Origin: Stenotrophomonas maltophilia
GTDB taxonomy: Bacteria; Pseudomonadota; Gammaproteobacteria; Xanthomonadales; Xanthomonadaceae
DNA length: 64,000 nucleotides
Direction of reading: 5' to 3'
NCBI GenBank assembly: GCA_002363385.1
Contig: DEVL01000005.1
Coordinates: 274,453-338,452 of the forward strand
Below the pieces are notes generated by a model that saw only the letters and a program-made list of their open reading frames with translations, was not told the origin of the DNA and ran no database searches. Of this stretch, positions 24,248-32,847 are shown piece after piece; the first letter of the stretch is position 1, and each line of letters starts with the position of its first letter. The position numbers were made by a program, and so were the translations under genes.

Positions 24248-25690
24248 ATGCAGCTACCGATGGCCACCAACCTCTATCAATCTCTGGCCGATGAAATGGC
24301 CGATGCGATCCGCAGCGGGCGGCTGCCGGTGGGCACCCGCCTGCCGTCGCTGCGCGGGCTGGCCACACAGCGCAAGCTCAGCCTCAACACGGTGATCGCC
24401 GCCTATCGGCAGCTGGAGGATGCCGGGCTGGTGCTGCCACGGCCCAAGGCCGGCTTCGTGGTCAGCCCCCGCCTGCCCGAACCGACCCAGTCGCTGCGCC
24501 AGGCGCCCTCTCCACCGACCGCACCGGCGCAGCACGCGATGATGGCGCGCGTGCTGGCCGCGCAGCAGCAGCCCGGCATCGTGGATCTGGCGTTCGCCGG
24601 CCCGCGCGGCAAGCGCTTCTATCCCGGCGCGCAGCTGGCGCGGATCACCGCGCAGGTGCTGCGCCGGGCGGCCACCACGGTGGAGACCTACGCACGTCCC
24701 AACGGTGCGGCACGGCTGCTGACCCAGATCGTGCAGCGTGGCCCGCGGCTGGGGCTGCACACCACCACGGACCGGCTGGTGCTCACGCATGGCGCGATGG
24801 AAGCCCTGCAGCTGGCATTGCGCGCGGTGACCCAACCCGGCGATGCGGTCGCGATCGAAGCGCCCTCGTACTTCAACATCTACCCGCTGCTGCGCAGCCT
24901 GGGCCTGCGCGCGATCGAGCTGCCGACCCATCCACGCGACGGGCTCGATCTGGATGCGCTGGAAGCCCTGCTCGAGGCCGGGGGTGTCGCAGCGATCATG
25001 GCCATGCCGACCGTGCACAATCCGCTCGGCGGCAGCATGCCGGTGCCGAACAAGCAGCGCCTGGCCGCGCTGGTGAACCATTACCAGGTGCCGTTGATCG
25101 AAGACGCGGTCTACGCCGAGCTGCAGTTCAAGGAACCGCTGGAGCCGTTGGCCAAGAGCTTTGATCGCGATGGCTGGATCATGGTCTGCAGCGGCTTCTC
25201 CAAGACGCTGGCACCGGACTACCGCATCGGCTGGCTCGACGGTGGTCGCTTCGCCGCCGATATCCAGCTGCTGAAATTCCATTCTTCCGGGGCCGAATCA
25301 CGCCTGCTCGGGGACGCGGTTGCCGCGTTCCTGGAAGCCGGCAACTACGAGCATCATCTGCGGGGGTTGCGTCGGCTCTACAGCGATCAGGTCAGCCACG
25401 TGCGTGGCCTGATCGCGCAGCACTTCCCGCCCGGCACGTCGGCCACCCAGCCGACCGGCGGGTTCCTGCTGTGGGTGGAACTGCCCGCCGCGATCGATGT
25501 CGCGGAGCTGTTCGAGCAGGCCTTGGCCGAGGGCGTGGTGTTCATGCCCGGCCAGGTCTACTCGCGCGGTGCACGCTATCGACATTGCCTGCGCCTGTCG
25601 TGCTGCCAGGAACTCGACGCGCGTTTCCTCGGCGCGATCGCCACGGTCGGCCGGCTCGCCAGCGCGCTGCAGACGCGCGCAGGCAGCTGA
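24248..25690 (+). CDS. MocR/GntR-family regulator with aminotransferase domain
   Basis: 480 residues (ATG 24248; a second ATG at 24260 is also possible, and neither has a good ribosome site). GntR winged helix at about 9-75 (LPVGTRLPSLRGLATQRKLS, NTVIAAYRQLEDAGL), then a fold-type-I aminotransferase-like domain with the PLP lysine K319 (CSGFSKTLAPDYRIGW), N258 in PTVHNPLG and Y289 region DAVYAEL. MocR proteins bind PLP and usually control a divergent gene; here the upstream neighbour is the tail of msrA, so the target is not evident. It converges on bioD with a 3-base gap. Confidence 0.88.
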   Translation: MQLPMATNLYQSLADEMADAIRSGRLPVGTRLPSLRGLATQRKLSLNTVIAAYRQLEDAGLVLPRPKAGFVVSPRLPEPTQSLRQAPSPPTAPAQHAMMARVLAAQQQPGIVDLAFAGPRGKRFYPGAQLARITAQVLRRAATTVETYARPNGAARLLTQIVQRGPRLGLHTTTDRLVLTHGAMEALQLALRAVTQPGDAVAIEAPSYFNIYPLLRSLGLRAIELPTHPRDGLDLDALEALLEAGGVAAIMAMPTVHNPLGGSMPVPNKQRLAALVNHYQVPLIEDAVYAELQFKEPLEPLAKSFDRDGWIMVCSGFSKTLAPDYRIGWLDGGRFAADIQLLKFHSSGAESRLLGDAVAAFLEAGNYEHHLRGLRRLYSDQVSHVRGLIAQHFPPGTSATQPTGGFLLWVELPAAIDVAELFEQALAEGVVFMPGQVYSRGARYRHCLRLSCCQELDARFLGAIATVGRLASALQTRAGS

Positions 25691-25693
25691 CGC

Positions 25694-26377
25694 TCAGAAC
25701 ACCAGCCGGTCCGCCAGGCGGGCCGGGTCCGCGCCCGGCGCATACGGCAGGCGCCCCCAGCACGGCATCGGCAGCCGCGCGGTGAGCAGTGCGACGTTCT
25801 CGTCGCGGCGTGCCATGGTGGGGTCCACCTCGTTGGCGATCCAGCCGATGCAGCGTGCGCCACGGGCCGCAATCGCCTCGGCAGTCAGCCGCGCATGGTT
25901 GAGGCAGCCCAGCCGCAGCCCGACCACCATCACCACCGGCAGCGCCAGCCCGTGCACGAGATCACTCTGGTCCAGCGTGGCCGACAGCGGCGCCAGCCAG
26001 CCGCCGACGCCCTCGACCACCACCGTATCGGCGCTGGCGCGCAGGCGTGCGAACGCCGCTTCTATCGGGGCCAGCGACAGCTGCACGCCCGCCTCGGCGG
26101 CAGCGATCTCCGGGGCCAGTGGCTGCTCCAGCGCGAACGGGTTGAGGTCGGCATACGCGGGCAGCGGCAGGCTGGCGGCCATCAGCGCGGTGGCATCCTC
26201 GTTGCGCAGGCCCTCGGGCGTACGTTCGCAGCCACTGGCGACCGGCTTCATGCCCACTGCGGTGCCGCCGTGGCGGCGCAGGGCATGCAGCAGCACACAG
26301 CTGCTGAAGGTCTTGCCGATGCCAGTGTCGGTACCGGTGACGAACAGGGCGGCAGGGCGCCGCGCAGGCAAGGACAT
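25694..26377 (-). CDS. bioD: Dethiobiotin synthase
   Basis: 227 residues. ATP-dependent carboxylation of 7,8-diaminopelargonate to dethiobiotin in biotin synthesis. P-loop GTDTGIGKT (15-23), MKPVASGC (43-50), NPFALEQPLAPEIAA, EGVGGWLAPL and GWIANEVDP are the diagnostic segments. No other biotin gene lies in the window, so bioD is unlinked here. Confidence 0.95.
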   Translation of the reverse strand: MSLPARRPAALFVTGTDTGIGKTFSSCVLLHALRRHGGTAVGMKPVASGCERTPEGLRNEDATALMAASLPLPAYADLNPFALEQPLAPEIAAAEAGVQLSLAPIEAAFARLRASADTVVVEGVGGWLAPLSATLDQSDLVHGLALPVVMVVGLRLGCLNHARLTAEAIAARGARCIGWIANEVDPTMARRDENVALLTARLPMPCWGRLPYAPGADPARLADRLVF

Positions 26378-26483
26378 GGGGAGACGACCGGGAGCGGAAA
26401 CGCGCCATTATCCGCGCACCCGGTCGAGCTGCGGTGCGGTCCGCTGCGTTCCGCCAGCCCCGGGGGCAACCAACCGCCGCGCT

Positions 26484-26498
26484 TGGTAGACTGCGGCC
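26484..26498 (+). promoter_or_regulatory. Extended -10 box six bases before the msrC ATG (leaderless promoter)
   Basis: TGG-TAGACT (26484-26492) followed by GCGGCC and ATG, the same spacing as at queD. No Shine-Dalgarno sequence is present, so the transcript probably starts at or beside the initiation codon. Confidence 0.55.
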
Positions 26499-26981
26499 AT
26501 GTTCGATACCTCCACGCTCACCGGCAGCAAGCCGGAACAGTACGGCCAGCTGCTGGCCCAGGCCCGCGCTCTGGTGCACGGCGAGCGCGACCGCATCGCC
26601 AATGCGGCCAACCTGTCAGCGCTGGTCTACCACGCCCTGCCGCACCTGAACTGGGTCGGCTTCTACTTCTTCGACGGCAAGGAGCTGGTCGTCGGCCCGT
26701 TCCAGGGCCTGCCCGCCTGCGTGCGCATCCCGCTCGACAAGGGCGTATGTGGCGCCGCGGCTTCGCAGCGGGTCACCCAGCGCATCGAAGATGTCGATGC
26801 GTTCCCGGGGCACATCGCCTGCGACTCGGCCTCGCGTTCGGAACTGGTGGTGCCGCTGGTCCACAACGGCGCGCTGGTCGGCGTGTTCGATCTGGACAGC
26901 CCCTCGCTGGCGCGCTTCGATGCCGAGGACCAGGCCGGGCTGGAAGCGATCGCGGCCGTGTTCGTCGAGGCACTGGGATGA
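26499..26981 (+). CDS. msrC: Free methionine-(R)-sulfoxide reductase (GAF domain)
   Basis: 160-residue single GAF domain. Cysteines at 74 (LPACVRIP), 84 (KGVCGAAA) and 108 (HIACDSAS) reproduce the 10- and 24-residue spacing of the three redox cysteines of E. coli fRMsr, with HLNWVGFYFF and SELVVPLVHNG also typical. It reduces free Met-(R)-SO in the cytosol using thioredoxin. It overlaps the downstream TfoX-C gene by four bases (ATGA). Confidence 0.93.
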   Translation: MFDTSTLTGSKPEQYGQLLAQARALVHGERDRIANAANLSALVYHALPHLNWVGFYFFDGKELVVGPFQGLPACVRIPLDKGVCGAAASQRVTQRIEDVDAFPGHIACDSASRSELVVPLVHNGALVGVFDLDSPSLARFDAEDQAGLEAIAAVFVEALG

Positions 26982-27349
26982 GTGGCGCCAAGCTGCGCAA
27001 CATCGGCCCGAAGAGCGCAGCATGGCTGCGCCAGGTCGGTCTGCGTACGCCGGAAGATCTGGTGGCGGTCGGCGCGGTCGGCGCCTTCGTCAAAGTGCGC
27101 CGCGCCGGCTTCAAGCCGAGCTTGAACCTGCTCTACTCGCTGGAAGGTGCGCTGCAGGACTGCCACTGGCAGGAGCTGCCGGAGGCGCGCCGCACCGTGC
27201 TGGTAGCCGAGTACGAAGCGATCATCGCCGACCAGCCGCTGAAGAAGGCGCCGCCCGCTTCCGGTCCCGTCTACGACCGCACCGTGGAGCATCGCGACGA
27301 CGACGGCGACCAAGCACCGCCATTCGAGATGGACGACGACGAGCGCTGA
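26978..27349 (+). CDS. TfoX/Sxy C-terminal-domain protein
   Basis: 123 residues, ATG overlapping the msrC stop. Residues 1-75 match the helix-hairpin-helix-like TfoX C-terminal domain (LRNIGPKSAAWLRQVGLRT, VGAVGAFVKVRRAGFKPSLN, LLYSLEGALQDCHWQELP); the tail is acidic (EHRDDDGDQ, EMDDDER). The N-terminal TfoX domain of competence activators is absent, so a competence role cannot be assumed. Coupled translation with msrC is the main contextual clue. Confidence 0.85.
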   Translation: MSGAKLRNIGPKSAAWLRQVGLRTPEDLVAVGAVGAFVKVRRAGFKPSLNLLYSLEGALQDCHWQELPEARRTVLVAEYEAIIADQPLKKAPPASGPVYDRTVEHRDDDGDQAPPFEMDDDER

Positions 27350-27355
27350 TACGTG

Positions 27356-27378
27356 GGTACCGACACACCGTCGGTACC
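27356..27378. terminator. Bidirectional hairpin between convergent genes
   Basis: Perfect 9-bp stem GGTACCGAC/GTCGGTACC with loop ACACC. It resembles a SMAG element lacking its GTAG end and sits between the TfoX-C stop and the cobC stop. Confidence 0.65.
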
Positions 27379-27386
27379 GCCGCGTT

Positions 27387-27965
27387 TCATACCTGCTGCA
27401 GCTCCAGCAGTTCGCCCCACAGCCGGTCGTCCTCGCGCTCCACGCGCAGGCGCAACCGCGTGCCGTGATCGATGCGCAGTGCCCAGCACATCGCCATCGG
27501 CAGGCCGCACACCTGCGACAGCACCATCCGCAGCGGTCCGCCATGGCTGACGATCAGCGTTGGTACCGGCTCGGGTTCATCCAGCAACCGATGCAGGCCG
27601 CGCGCGATGCGGCGCTCGAAGTGGCCCCAGCTTTCGCCATGCGGCGGCGGGTTGGCGTGCGGATCCAGATGGAAAGCTGACAGCGCATCCATCGGCAGCG
27701 CCTCCAGCGCGAGCCCGTCCCAGTCGCCGAAATCGAGTTCCTCCCATTCCTCATCGGCCTCCACGTCCACTGCGTGGGGCAAGGCCAATGCCTCGGCGGT
27801 CAACAGCGCTCGCCGCCGTGGCGAGGACAGCACACGCTGCCAGGGCAGCCCGGCATAGCGCGCGCACAAGGCGTCGGTCGCGCCCTCGTGCAGCGGCGGA
27901 TCGGTGCGGCCATCGAGATGATCGTCGCGGCCGGTGCTGGCGTGGCGGATCAGATCCAGGATCAT
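27387..27965 (-). CDS. cobC: Histidine phosphatase, probable alpha-ribazole phosphatase
   Basis: 192 residues with the RHxS-type active site LIRHAST (H8), SSPRRRALLTAEAL, the catalytic acid region EELDFGDWDG, and SHGGPLRMV with the second His. CobC removes the phosphate from alpha-ribazole phosphate or adenosylcobalamin phosphate. The assignment rests on the CobC-like EExxFGxWDG motif and on the divergent cobalamin riboswitch and btuB; a general phosphoglycerate-mutase-like function cannot be excluded. Confidence 0.78.
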   Translation of the reverse strand: MILDLIRHASTGRDDHLDGRTDPPLHEGATDALCARYAGLPWQRVLSSPRRRALLTAEALALPHAVDVEADEEWEELDFGDWDGLALEALPMDALSAFHLDPHANPPPHGESWGHFERRIARGLHRLLDEPEPVPTLIVSHGGPLRMVLSQVCGLPMAMCWALRIDHGTRLRLRVEREDDRLWGELLELQQV

Positions 27966-28154
27966 GCCGCGCCCCGTCTGCTGCCCGCTGCGGCCGGCCG
28001 GTGCGGGTCACGGGCGTCGGTGCCGGGGTGCTGCAACCACGTTGGGGTCATGGAGATCACATCGAAAAAGCGAGGCGCATTCTAACCGGTGCGCTCCATG
28101 GGCCCGGCCGATGGCTTAGACTGCGCCCACTTTCAGGTGACCTGGGGCTGCAAT

Positions 28155-28340
28155 GCCGCCAGGTTGAAACGGGAAGCCGGTGACGCGTCAGGCCCTGTGC
28201 CACGCCGCCACTCCGGCGCTGCCCCCGCAACGGTAAGCGTGGAAACACCAGGCAACACGCCACTGTGCTCCGGCATGGGAAGGCGCCTGGCACGATGGCG
28301 GCGCCATCGACCCGCGAGCCCGGAGACCGGCCTGGAAGAC
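28155..28340 (+). promoter_or_regulatory. Cobalamin (B12) riboswitch upstream of btuB
   Basis: The conserved blocks are in order: GGGAAGCCGGTG (about 28171-28182), GCTGCCCCCGCAACGGTAAG (28218-28237) and the B12 box GAGCCCGGAGACCGGCC (28316-28332). CCAGG (28159-28163) pairs with CCTGG (28331-28335) to close the domain. A -10-like TAGACT at 28117-28122 may be the promoter. About 130 bases of expression platform separate it from the btuB ATG, so B12 should repress btuB. The rest of the 27966-28473 gap is leader. Confidence 0.95.
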
Positions 28341-28473
28341 GACTGGTTGCGATGCGGCGGGCATGGCGGCGGCAAGCAGGCGCCTGCGTGCGTCCGCCCA
28401 CCGTCGAACACCCCTGCGGCGCAATCATCCCCACCCCTTGCCGCGCGGGCGTGCGCGGTGCATGGAGTCATCG

Positions 28474-30315
28474 ATGAAGCTGCAAACCCGCGTTCTTTCC
28501 CTGGCCGTGCTGTCGGCCCTGCCCCTGCTGGCCTCCGCACAGGACGACGCCACCGCGCTGGACCAGGTGCTGGTCACCGCCACGCGCACCCCGATCGCCC
28601 TGCAGGACAGCATCTCACCGGCACAGGTGATCGACCGCGCCGAGATCGAGCGCAGCCAGGCACCGTCGCTGCAGGATCTGCTGCGCGGCCGTGCCGGCAT
28701 CAACCTCAACAACAGCGGCGGCCTGGGCAAGCAGAGCTCGCTGTTCCTGCGTGGCACCAACTCGGCCCACACCCTGGTGCTGGTCGATGGCGTGCGCATC
28801 AACACCGGCGACCTCGGCCTGGCCATGATCCAGGACCTGCCGCTGGCGCAGATCGAACGCATCGAAATCGTGCGTGGCCCGCAGTCCAGCCTGTACGGCG
28901 CCGATGCGATCGGTGGCGTGATCCAGATCTTCACCCGCCGCAATGCCGGCCAGTTCGCACCGCACCTGCAGCTTGGTGGCGGCAGCAACGGACTGCGCGA
29001 GGCCAGCGGTGGCTTCGGCGGCAGCGGTGAGCGCGGCTGGTTCGGCACCGACATCGCCTATCAGCACACCGATGGCATCAACGCCTGCCGTGGCGACGCG
29101 GCCACGTTTGCCGGCTGCGGTGCCGATGAGCCCGACCGCGACGGCTACCGCAACCTGTCGATGAGCCTGCGCGGCGGCTATGCGCTGACCGACACGCTGA
29201 GCCTGGAAGGCACCGCGCTGCGCGCCGAAGGCGAGAACCACTACGACGGCTACTACAACTACTCCGAGACCCTGCAGCAGGTGCTCGGCGGCAAGTTGCG
29301 CTACACGCCGAGCGAGCGCTTCAACCTGACCGTGAACGTCGGCCGCGCCGACAACGAATCGGACAACTACAACGGTGATACCTGGCTGGGCAACGCCCAG
29401 ACCCACCGCGACAGCGCCTCGGTGCAGACCGATATCGGCATCGCCGATGACCAGCTGCTGAGCGCCGGTGTGGACTGGAGCCAGGACAACCTGGACGGCA
29501 GCAGCGCCGGCTATCTGGTGGACAGCCGCGACAACACCGGCGTGTTCGTGCAGTACCAGGGCCGCTTCGGCGCGCACCATCTGCAGGCCAGCGTGCGCAA
29601 CGACGACAACGAGCAGTTCGGCAACCACACCACCGGCAGCCTCGGCTGGGGCCTGGAACTGGGCAGCGGGTTCCGCCTCAACGCCAGCTACGGCACCGCG
29701 TTCAAGGCCCCGACCTTCAGCGACCTTTACGACCCGTGGAGCGGCGTGCCGACCCTGGATCCGGAGAAATCCAAGAGCGCGAACATCGGCATCGCCCAGC
29801 AGGGTGAAGGCTGGCGCTGGGGCCTGGACGTATACGAAACGCGCATCGATGACCTGATCACCTACGACGCGACCACGTTCATGATGTCGCAGGTCGAGAA
29901 GGCCCGCATCCGCGGTGCCGAACTGACCGGTGCGATCACCGTCGCCGGGTTCGACCTCAACGCACAACTCAGCCACACCGACCCGCGCAACCGCACCGAC
30001 GGCAGCGCGCAGTTCGACAACTGGCTGGCTCGACGCGCACAGAACACCGCACGTCTGGATGTCGATCGCCGCTTCGGTGACTTCCGCGCCGGCCTCACCG
30101 CCAACGGCGCCGGCAAGCGGTATGACAATGCCGCCAATACCGTGCGCCTGGGCGGCTACGGCACCGTGGATCTGCGCCTGGAGTACGCGCTGACCCGCGA
30201 TTGGTCCGTACTGGGCCGGGTCAGCAACGTGTTCGACCGCGACTACGAAACCGTCGCCTGGTACAACCAGCCTGGCCGCGAGTACCGCCTGAGCGTGCGT
30301 TACCAGCCGAAATAA
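28474..30315 (+). CDS. btuB: TonB-dependent vitamin B12 receptor BtuB
   Basis: Outer-membrane cobalamin transporter; 613 residues from ATG 28474, with GGAG six bases upstream (an in-frame ATG at 28462 lacks one). Signal peptide MKLQTRVLSLAVLSALPLLASA, TonB box DQVLVTATRTP, plug motifs LQDLLRGRAGINLNNSGG, LFLRGTNSAHTLVLVDGVR and GPQSSLYGADAIGGVIQIFT, then a 22-strand-type barrel with YGTAFKAPTFSDLYDP. The size is that of E. coli BtuB, and the riboswitch upstream makes B12 the ligand with high certainty. Confidence 0.95.
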   Translation: MKLQTRVLSLAVLSALPLLASAQDDATALDQVLVTATRTPIALQDSISPAQVIDRAEIERSQAPSLQDLLRGRAGINLNNSGGLGKQSSLFLRGTNSAHTLVLVDGVRINTGDLGLAMIQDLPLAQIERIEIVRGPQSSLYGADAIGGVIQIFTRRNAGQFAPHLQLGGGSNGLREASGGFGGSGERGWFGTDIAYQHTDGINACRGDAATFAGCGADEPDRDGYRNLSMSLRGGYALTDTLSLEGTALRAEGENHYDGYYNYSETLQQVLGGKLRYTPSERFNLTVNVGRADNESDNYNGDTWLGNAQTHRDSASVQTDIGIADDQLLSAGVDWSQDNLDGSSAGYLVDSRDNTGVFVQYQGRFGAHHLQASVRNDDNEQFGNHTTGSLGWGLELGSGFRLNASYGTAFKAPTFSDLYDPWSGVPTLDPEKSKSANIGIAQQGEGWRWGLDVYETRIDDLITYDATTFMMSQVEKARIRGAELTGAITVAGFDLNAQLSHTDPRNRTDGSAQFDNWLARRAQNTARLDVDRRFGDFRAGLTANGAGKRYDNAANTVRLGGYGTVDLRLEYALTRDWSVLGRVSNVFDRDYETVAWYNQPGREYRLSVRYQPK

Positions 30316-30321
30316 GGGATC

Positions 30322-30345
30322 TGGACGGCGGCACTGCCGCCGTCC
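30322..30345 (+). terminator. Hairpin after btuB
   Basis: GGACGGCGGC-ACT-GCCGCCGTCC, a perfect 10-bp stem seven bases after the stop; no T-run follows, so it may act as an RNA 3'-end hairpin. Confidence 0.65.
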
Positions 30346-30353
30346 CATCCTCG

Positions 30354-30412
30354 GTAGGTGCCTCGGTCGGCACACTTCATTTCCCCGGTAGTGCCGACCG
30401 TTGGTCGGCACG
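30354..30412 (+). repeat. Pair of SMAG/REP elements in tandem
   Basis: First copy GTAGGTGCC...GGCAC at 30354-30372, second copy GTAGTGCCGACC-GTT-GGTCGGCAC at 30388-30412. Both begin with GTAG in the plus orientation, between btuB and the convergent gph. Confidence 0.82.
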
Positions 30413-30424
30413 CGCCTCAACGCG

Positions 30425-31108
30425 TTACAGCCTCAGCAATTCCCGCAGATCATCCACCACGGCAACCGCCTGGACGTTGTCCAGATCCAGCCCACGCGGA
30501 TACCCATAGCGCACCAGCGCCACCGGCATGCCTGCATCCACGGCCGCCCGGTAATCCGTGATCGAATCACCCACCATCAACGCTGCCCCGACGGCCACCT
30601 CGAAGTGCGCCGCGATGTAGCGCAGTGGCGCACCATTCGGCTTGCGCTCCGGAAGGGAATCCCCACCCAGCACCAGTGCGAACACATCCTGCAGACCGAA
30701 ATGCTGCAGCAGCGGCGCCACCAGCGCGGACGGCTTGTTGGTGCAGATCGCCAGCGTCACCGACTGTTCGCGCAAGGCGGCCAACGTCTCGCTCACGCCA
30801 TCGAACAAGCGCGGGCTGCGCAACAGGCACGCTTCGTAGTGCCGCATGAACCCCGGCATCACCTTGTCCAGATCGATATCGCTGCCGGCTGCGATAAACG
30901 CCTGCTCGACCAACCGTCGCACGCCATCACCGATCCACGTCAGTACGGTCGTCTCCGGCACGCGCGGCAGTTGCCAGTCTTCCAGCGTGCGGTTCAGCGC
31001 CTCGGCGATATCGGCCGCGCTGTCCACCAGCGTGCCATCCAGATCGAACACCACCAACGGATACGGATACGACAAGACGACACTCACTTCAACGACGTGG
31101 GGGCCCAT
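30425..31108 (-). CDS. gph: Phosphoglycolate phosphatase (HAD family)
   Basis: 227 residues from the ATG; a GTG at residue 8 is an equally plausible start, as neither has a clear ribosome site. HAD motifs: FDLDGTLVDS with D22/D24, ICTNKPS (motif II), K in PERKPNG, and MVGDSITDYRAAVDAGM (motif III/IV), plus the CbbY/Gph-type helical cap. It removes 2-phosphoglycolate produced during repair of oxidative DNA ends. It stands alone downstream of a LysR gene. Confidence 0.9.
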   Translation of the reverse strand: MGPHVVEVSVVLSYPYPLVVFDLDGTLVDSAADIAEALNRTLEDWQLPRVPETTVLTWIGDGVRRLVEQAFIAAGSDIDLDKVMPGFMRHYEACLLRSPRLFDGVSETLAALREQSVTLAICTNKPSALVAPLLQHFGLQDVFALVLGGDSLPERKPNGAPLRYIAAHFEVAVGAALMVGDSITDYRAAVDAGMPVALVRYGYPRGLDLDNVQAVAVVDDLRELLRL

Positions 31109-31159
31109 TGTACGGCGGCGCCAGGCCGTCTCCGCTCATGCACCGTTGACGCCAGACGG

Positions 31160-32062
31160 TCAGAGCAGGGCCAGGAACTGCGGGCTGCTGAAACGCTCCA
31201 CCAGGAAATCCAGGAAGCTGCGCATGATCGTCGGCAGCTGCCGGCGCGAGGCGTACACCGCGTACAGACCCAGTAACTCCACCTCATGGTCCGGCAGCAC
31301 GGCAACCAGTTCCCCCGTGCGCAGCAGCGGGGCGATCTGATACATCGGCAGCATCGCGATGCCCGCACCGGCACGCACCGCTTCGAGCAGCAGCGATGCC
31401 TCATTGGCACTGATGTTGCCTCCCACCGCCACCGCGATCTTCCGCCCCTCGCGCTGCAGGTGCCACACGCTCTTGCCGACGTAGTGGTGGGTCAGGCAGT
31501 TGTGCGTGGCCAGCGCATCGGCCGTGGTGGGCGTACCGCGCTCGGCCAGGTACGCCGGTGCCGCGCACAGCACCGAGCGGCACTGCGCCAGCGGACGCGC
31601 GATCAGGCTCGGGTCGATCGCGCGCGAGATGCGCACAGCGATGTCCACGCGCTCCTCCACCAGGTTGACCACCCGATCCACCAGCAGCAGTTCAACGCGT
31701 GTGAGCGGATGCCGTTTGACGAACTCGGCCACCGCGGCCGCCAGATGGCTCTGACCGAACGAGACGCTCGCGGTGACCCGCAGCAGCCCATGCGGCTCGG
31801 GATTGTCCGTGGCCAGCTCCCCGCGCAGCTCATCGCCGATGGCCAGCATCTGCCGGAAGCGCAGCAGCGCCGCTTCTCCCGGCCCGGTCAGGCTGATCCG
31901 GCGCGTGGTCCGGTGCAGCAGACGCGCGCCCAGCCAGCGCTCCACCTCGGCCAGATAGCGCGTCACCATCGCGCGCGACATCTCCAGCGCGTCGGCGGCG
32001 GCCGTCAGACTGCCGCGCTCAGCCACCTCGACGAACACGTTCATGGCGGTCATCCGGTCCAT
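31160..32062 (-). CDS. LysR-family transcriptional regulator
   Basis: 300 residues: N-terminal winged helix (MTAMNVFVEVAERGSLTAAADALEMSRAMVTRYLAEVE split over about 4-41, ARLLHRTTRRISLTGPG) and a periplasmic-binding-like effector domain. It is divergent from the NAD(P)-binding oxidoreductase gene at 32158, with 95 bases between the starts, the classic LysR-target arrangement, so that gene and the MBL-fold gene after it are the likely targets. Confidence 0.92.
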   Translation of the reverse strand: MDRMTAMNVFVEVAERGSLTAAADALEMSRAMVTRYLAEVERWLGARLLHRTTRRISLTGPGEAALLRFRQMLAIGDELRGELATDNPEPHGLLRVTASVSFGQSHLAAAVAEFVKRHPLTRVELLLVDRVVNLVEERVDIAVRISRAIDPSLIARPLAQCRSVLCAAPAYLAERGTPTTADALATHNCLTHHYVGKSVWHLQREGRKIAVAVGGNISANEASLLLEAVRAGAGIAMLPMYQIAPLLRTGELVAVLPDHEVELLGLYAVYASRRQLPTIMRSFLDFLVERFSSPQFLALL

Positions 32063-32157
32063 TTGATCGATCCGTGCAACAAATTAGGCCGTTATACGCG
32101 GTTTTTCGTTCGATTCCAGAGGCATACGCTGGCCTTCCTTCCTCAATGGATCTCCCC

Positions 32158-32796
32158 ATGAAAATCGCTCTCGTTGGTGCCACCGGCAACATCGGTCGTG
32201 AAATCACCCGCCAGGCCCTCGCCCGCGGCCACCAGGTCACCGCCATCGTCCGCCGTGAGACCGACCTCCCGGCGGAACTGGACGGCGCCCAGCTGGCCGT
32301 GGCCGCGCTGGACGACACCGACGCGCTGGCCGCCGTGATCGCCGGCCATGACGTCCTGGCCAGCGCCTTCGGCCCGCGCCCGGGCGATGACCCCACCACG
32401 GTGACCACCACCAGTGCCGCCCTGGTCGCCGCCGCGCGCCAGGCCGGCGTGCCCCGCTTCATCATGGTCGGTGGCGCCGGCAGCCTGGAAGTCGCCCCCG
32501 GCGTGCAGCTGGTGGACACCGAGGGCTTCCCGGACGCCTACAAGCCGGTCGCCCTGGCCGCCCGCGAGACGCTCAAGCAGCTCCGCGCCGTTGACGACCT
32601 CGACTGGACGTTCTACTCCCCCGCCGCCGAAATCGGCCCCGGCCCGCAGCGCGGCGGCTTCCGCACCCAGGCGAAGAACTTCCTGGTCGGCGATGACGGC
32701 CACAGCAGGATCAGCTACGCCGACTACGCCGACGCCTTCGTCAGCGAAATCGAAACCCCGCAGTACCTGCGCCAGATCGCCACCGTCGCGTACTGA
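32158..32796 (+). CDS. NAD(P)-binding oxidoreductase (NmrA-like SDR)
   Basis: 212 residues from ATG 32158. Rossmann glycine motif GATGNIG (7-13), ALDDTDALAAVIAGHDVLASAF, FIMVGGAGSLE and DLDWTFYSPAAEI are typical of the atypical SDR group that senses or uses NADP(H). No catalytic Tyr-x3-Lys is evident, so the reaction is unknown. Probably controlled by the divergent LysR and cotranscribed with the MBL-fold gene 51 bases on. Confidence 0.85.
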   Translation: MKIALVGATGNIGREITRQALARGHQVTAIVRRETDLPAELDGAQLAVAALDDTDALAAVIAGHDVLASAFGPRPGDDPTTVTTTSAALVAAARQAGVPRFIMVGGAGSLEVAPGVQLVDTEGFPDAYKPVALAARETLKQLRAVDDLDWTFYSPAAEIGPGPQRGGFRTQAKNFLVGDDGHSRISYADYADAFVSEIETPQYLRQIATVAY

Positions 32797-32805
32797 GCCC
32801 TGCCC

Positions 32806-32828
32806 GCCCCGGCGATCCCCGCCGGGGC
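32806..32828 (+). other. GC-only intercistronic hairpin
   Basis: GCCCCGGC/GCCGGGGC, 8-bp stem with a 7-base loop, between the SDR gene and the MBL gene. Without a T-run it is more likely an RNA-stability or attenuating structure than a full terminator. Confidence 0.5.
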
Positions 32829-32847
32829 CCTGGATGGAACCGCCCCC

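Noticed and set aside
25895..26977. In-frame extension of the TfoX-C protein to 484 residues
   Set aside because: The upstream part is antisense to bioD and out of frame with msrC; the ATGA-overlapping ATG at 26978 is the natural start.
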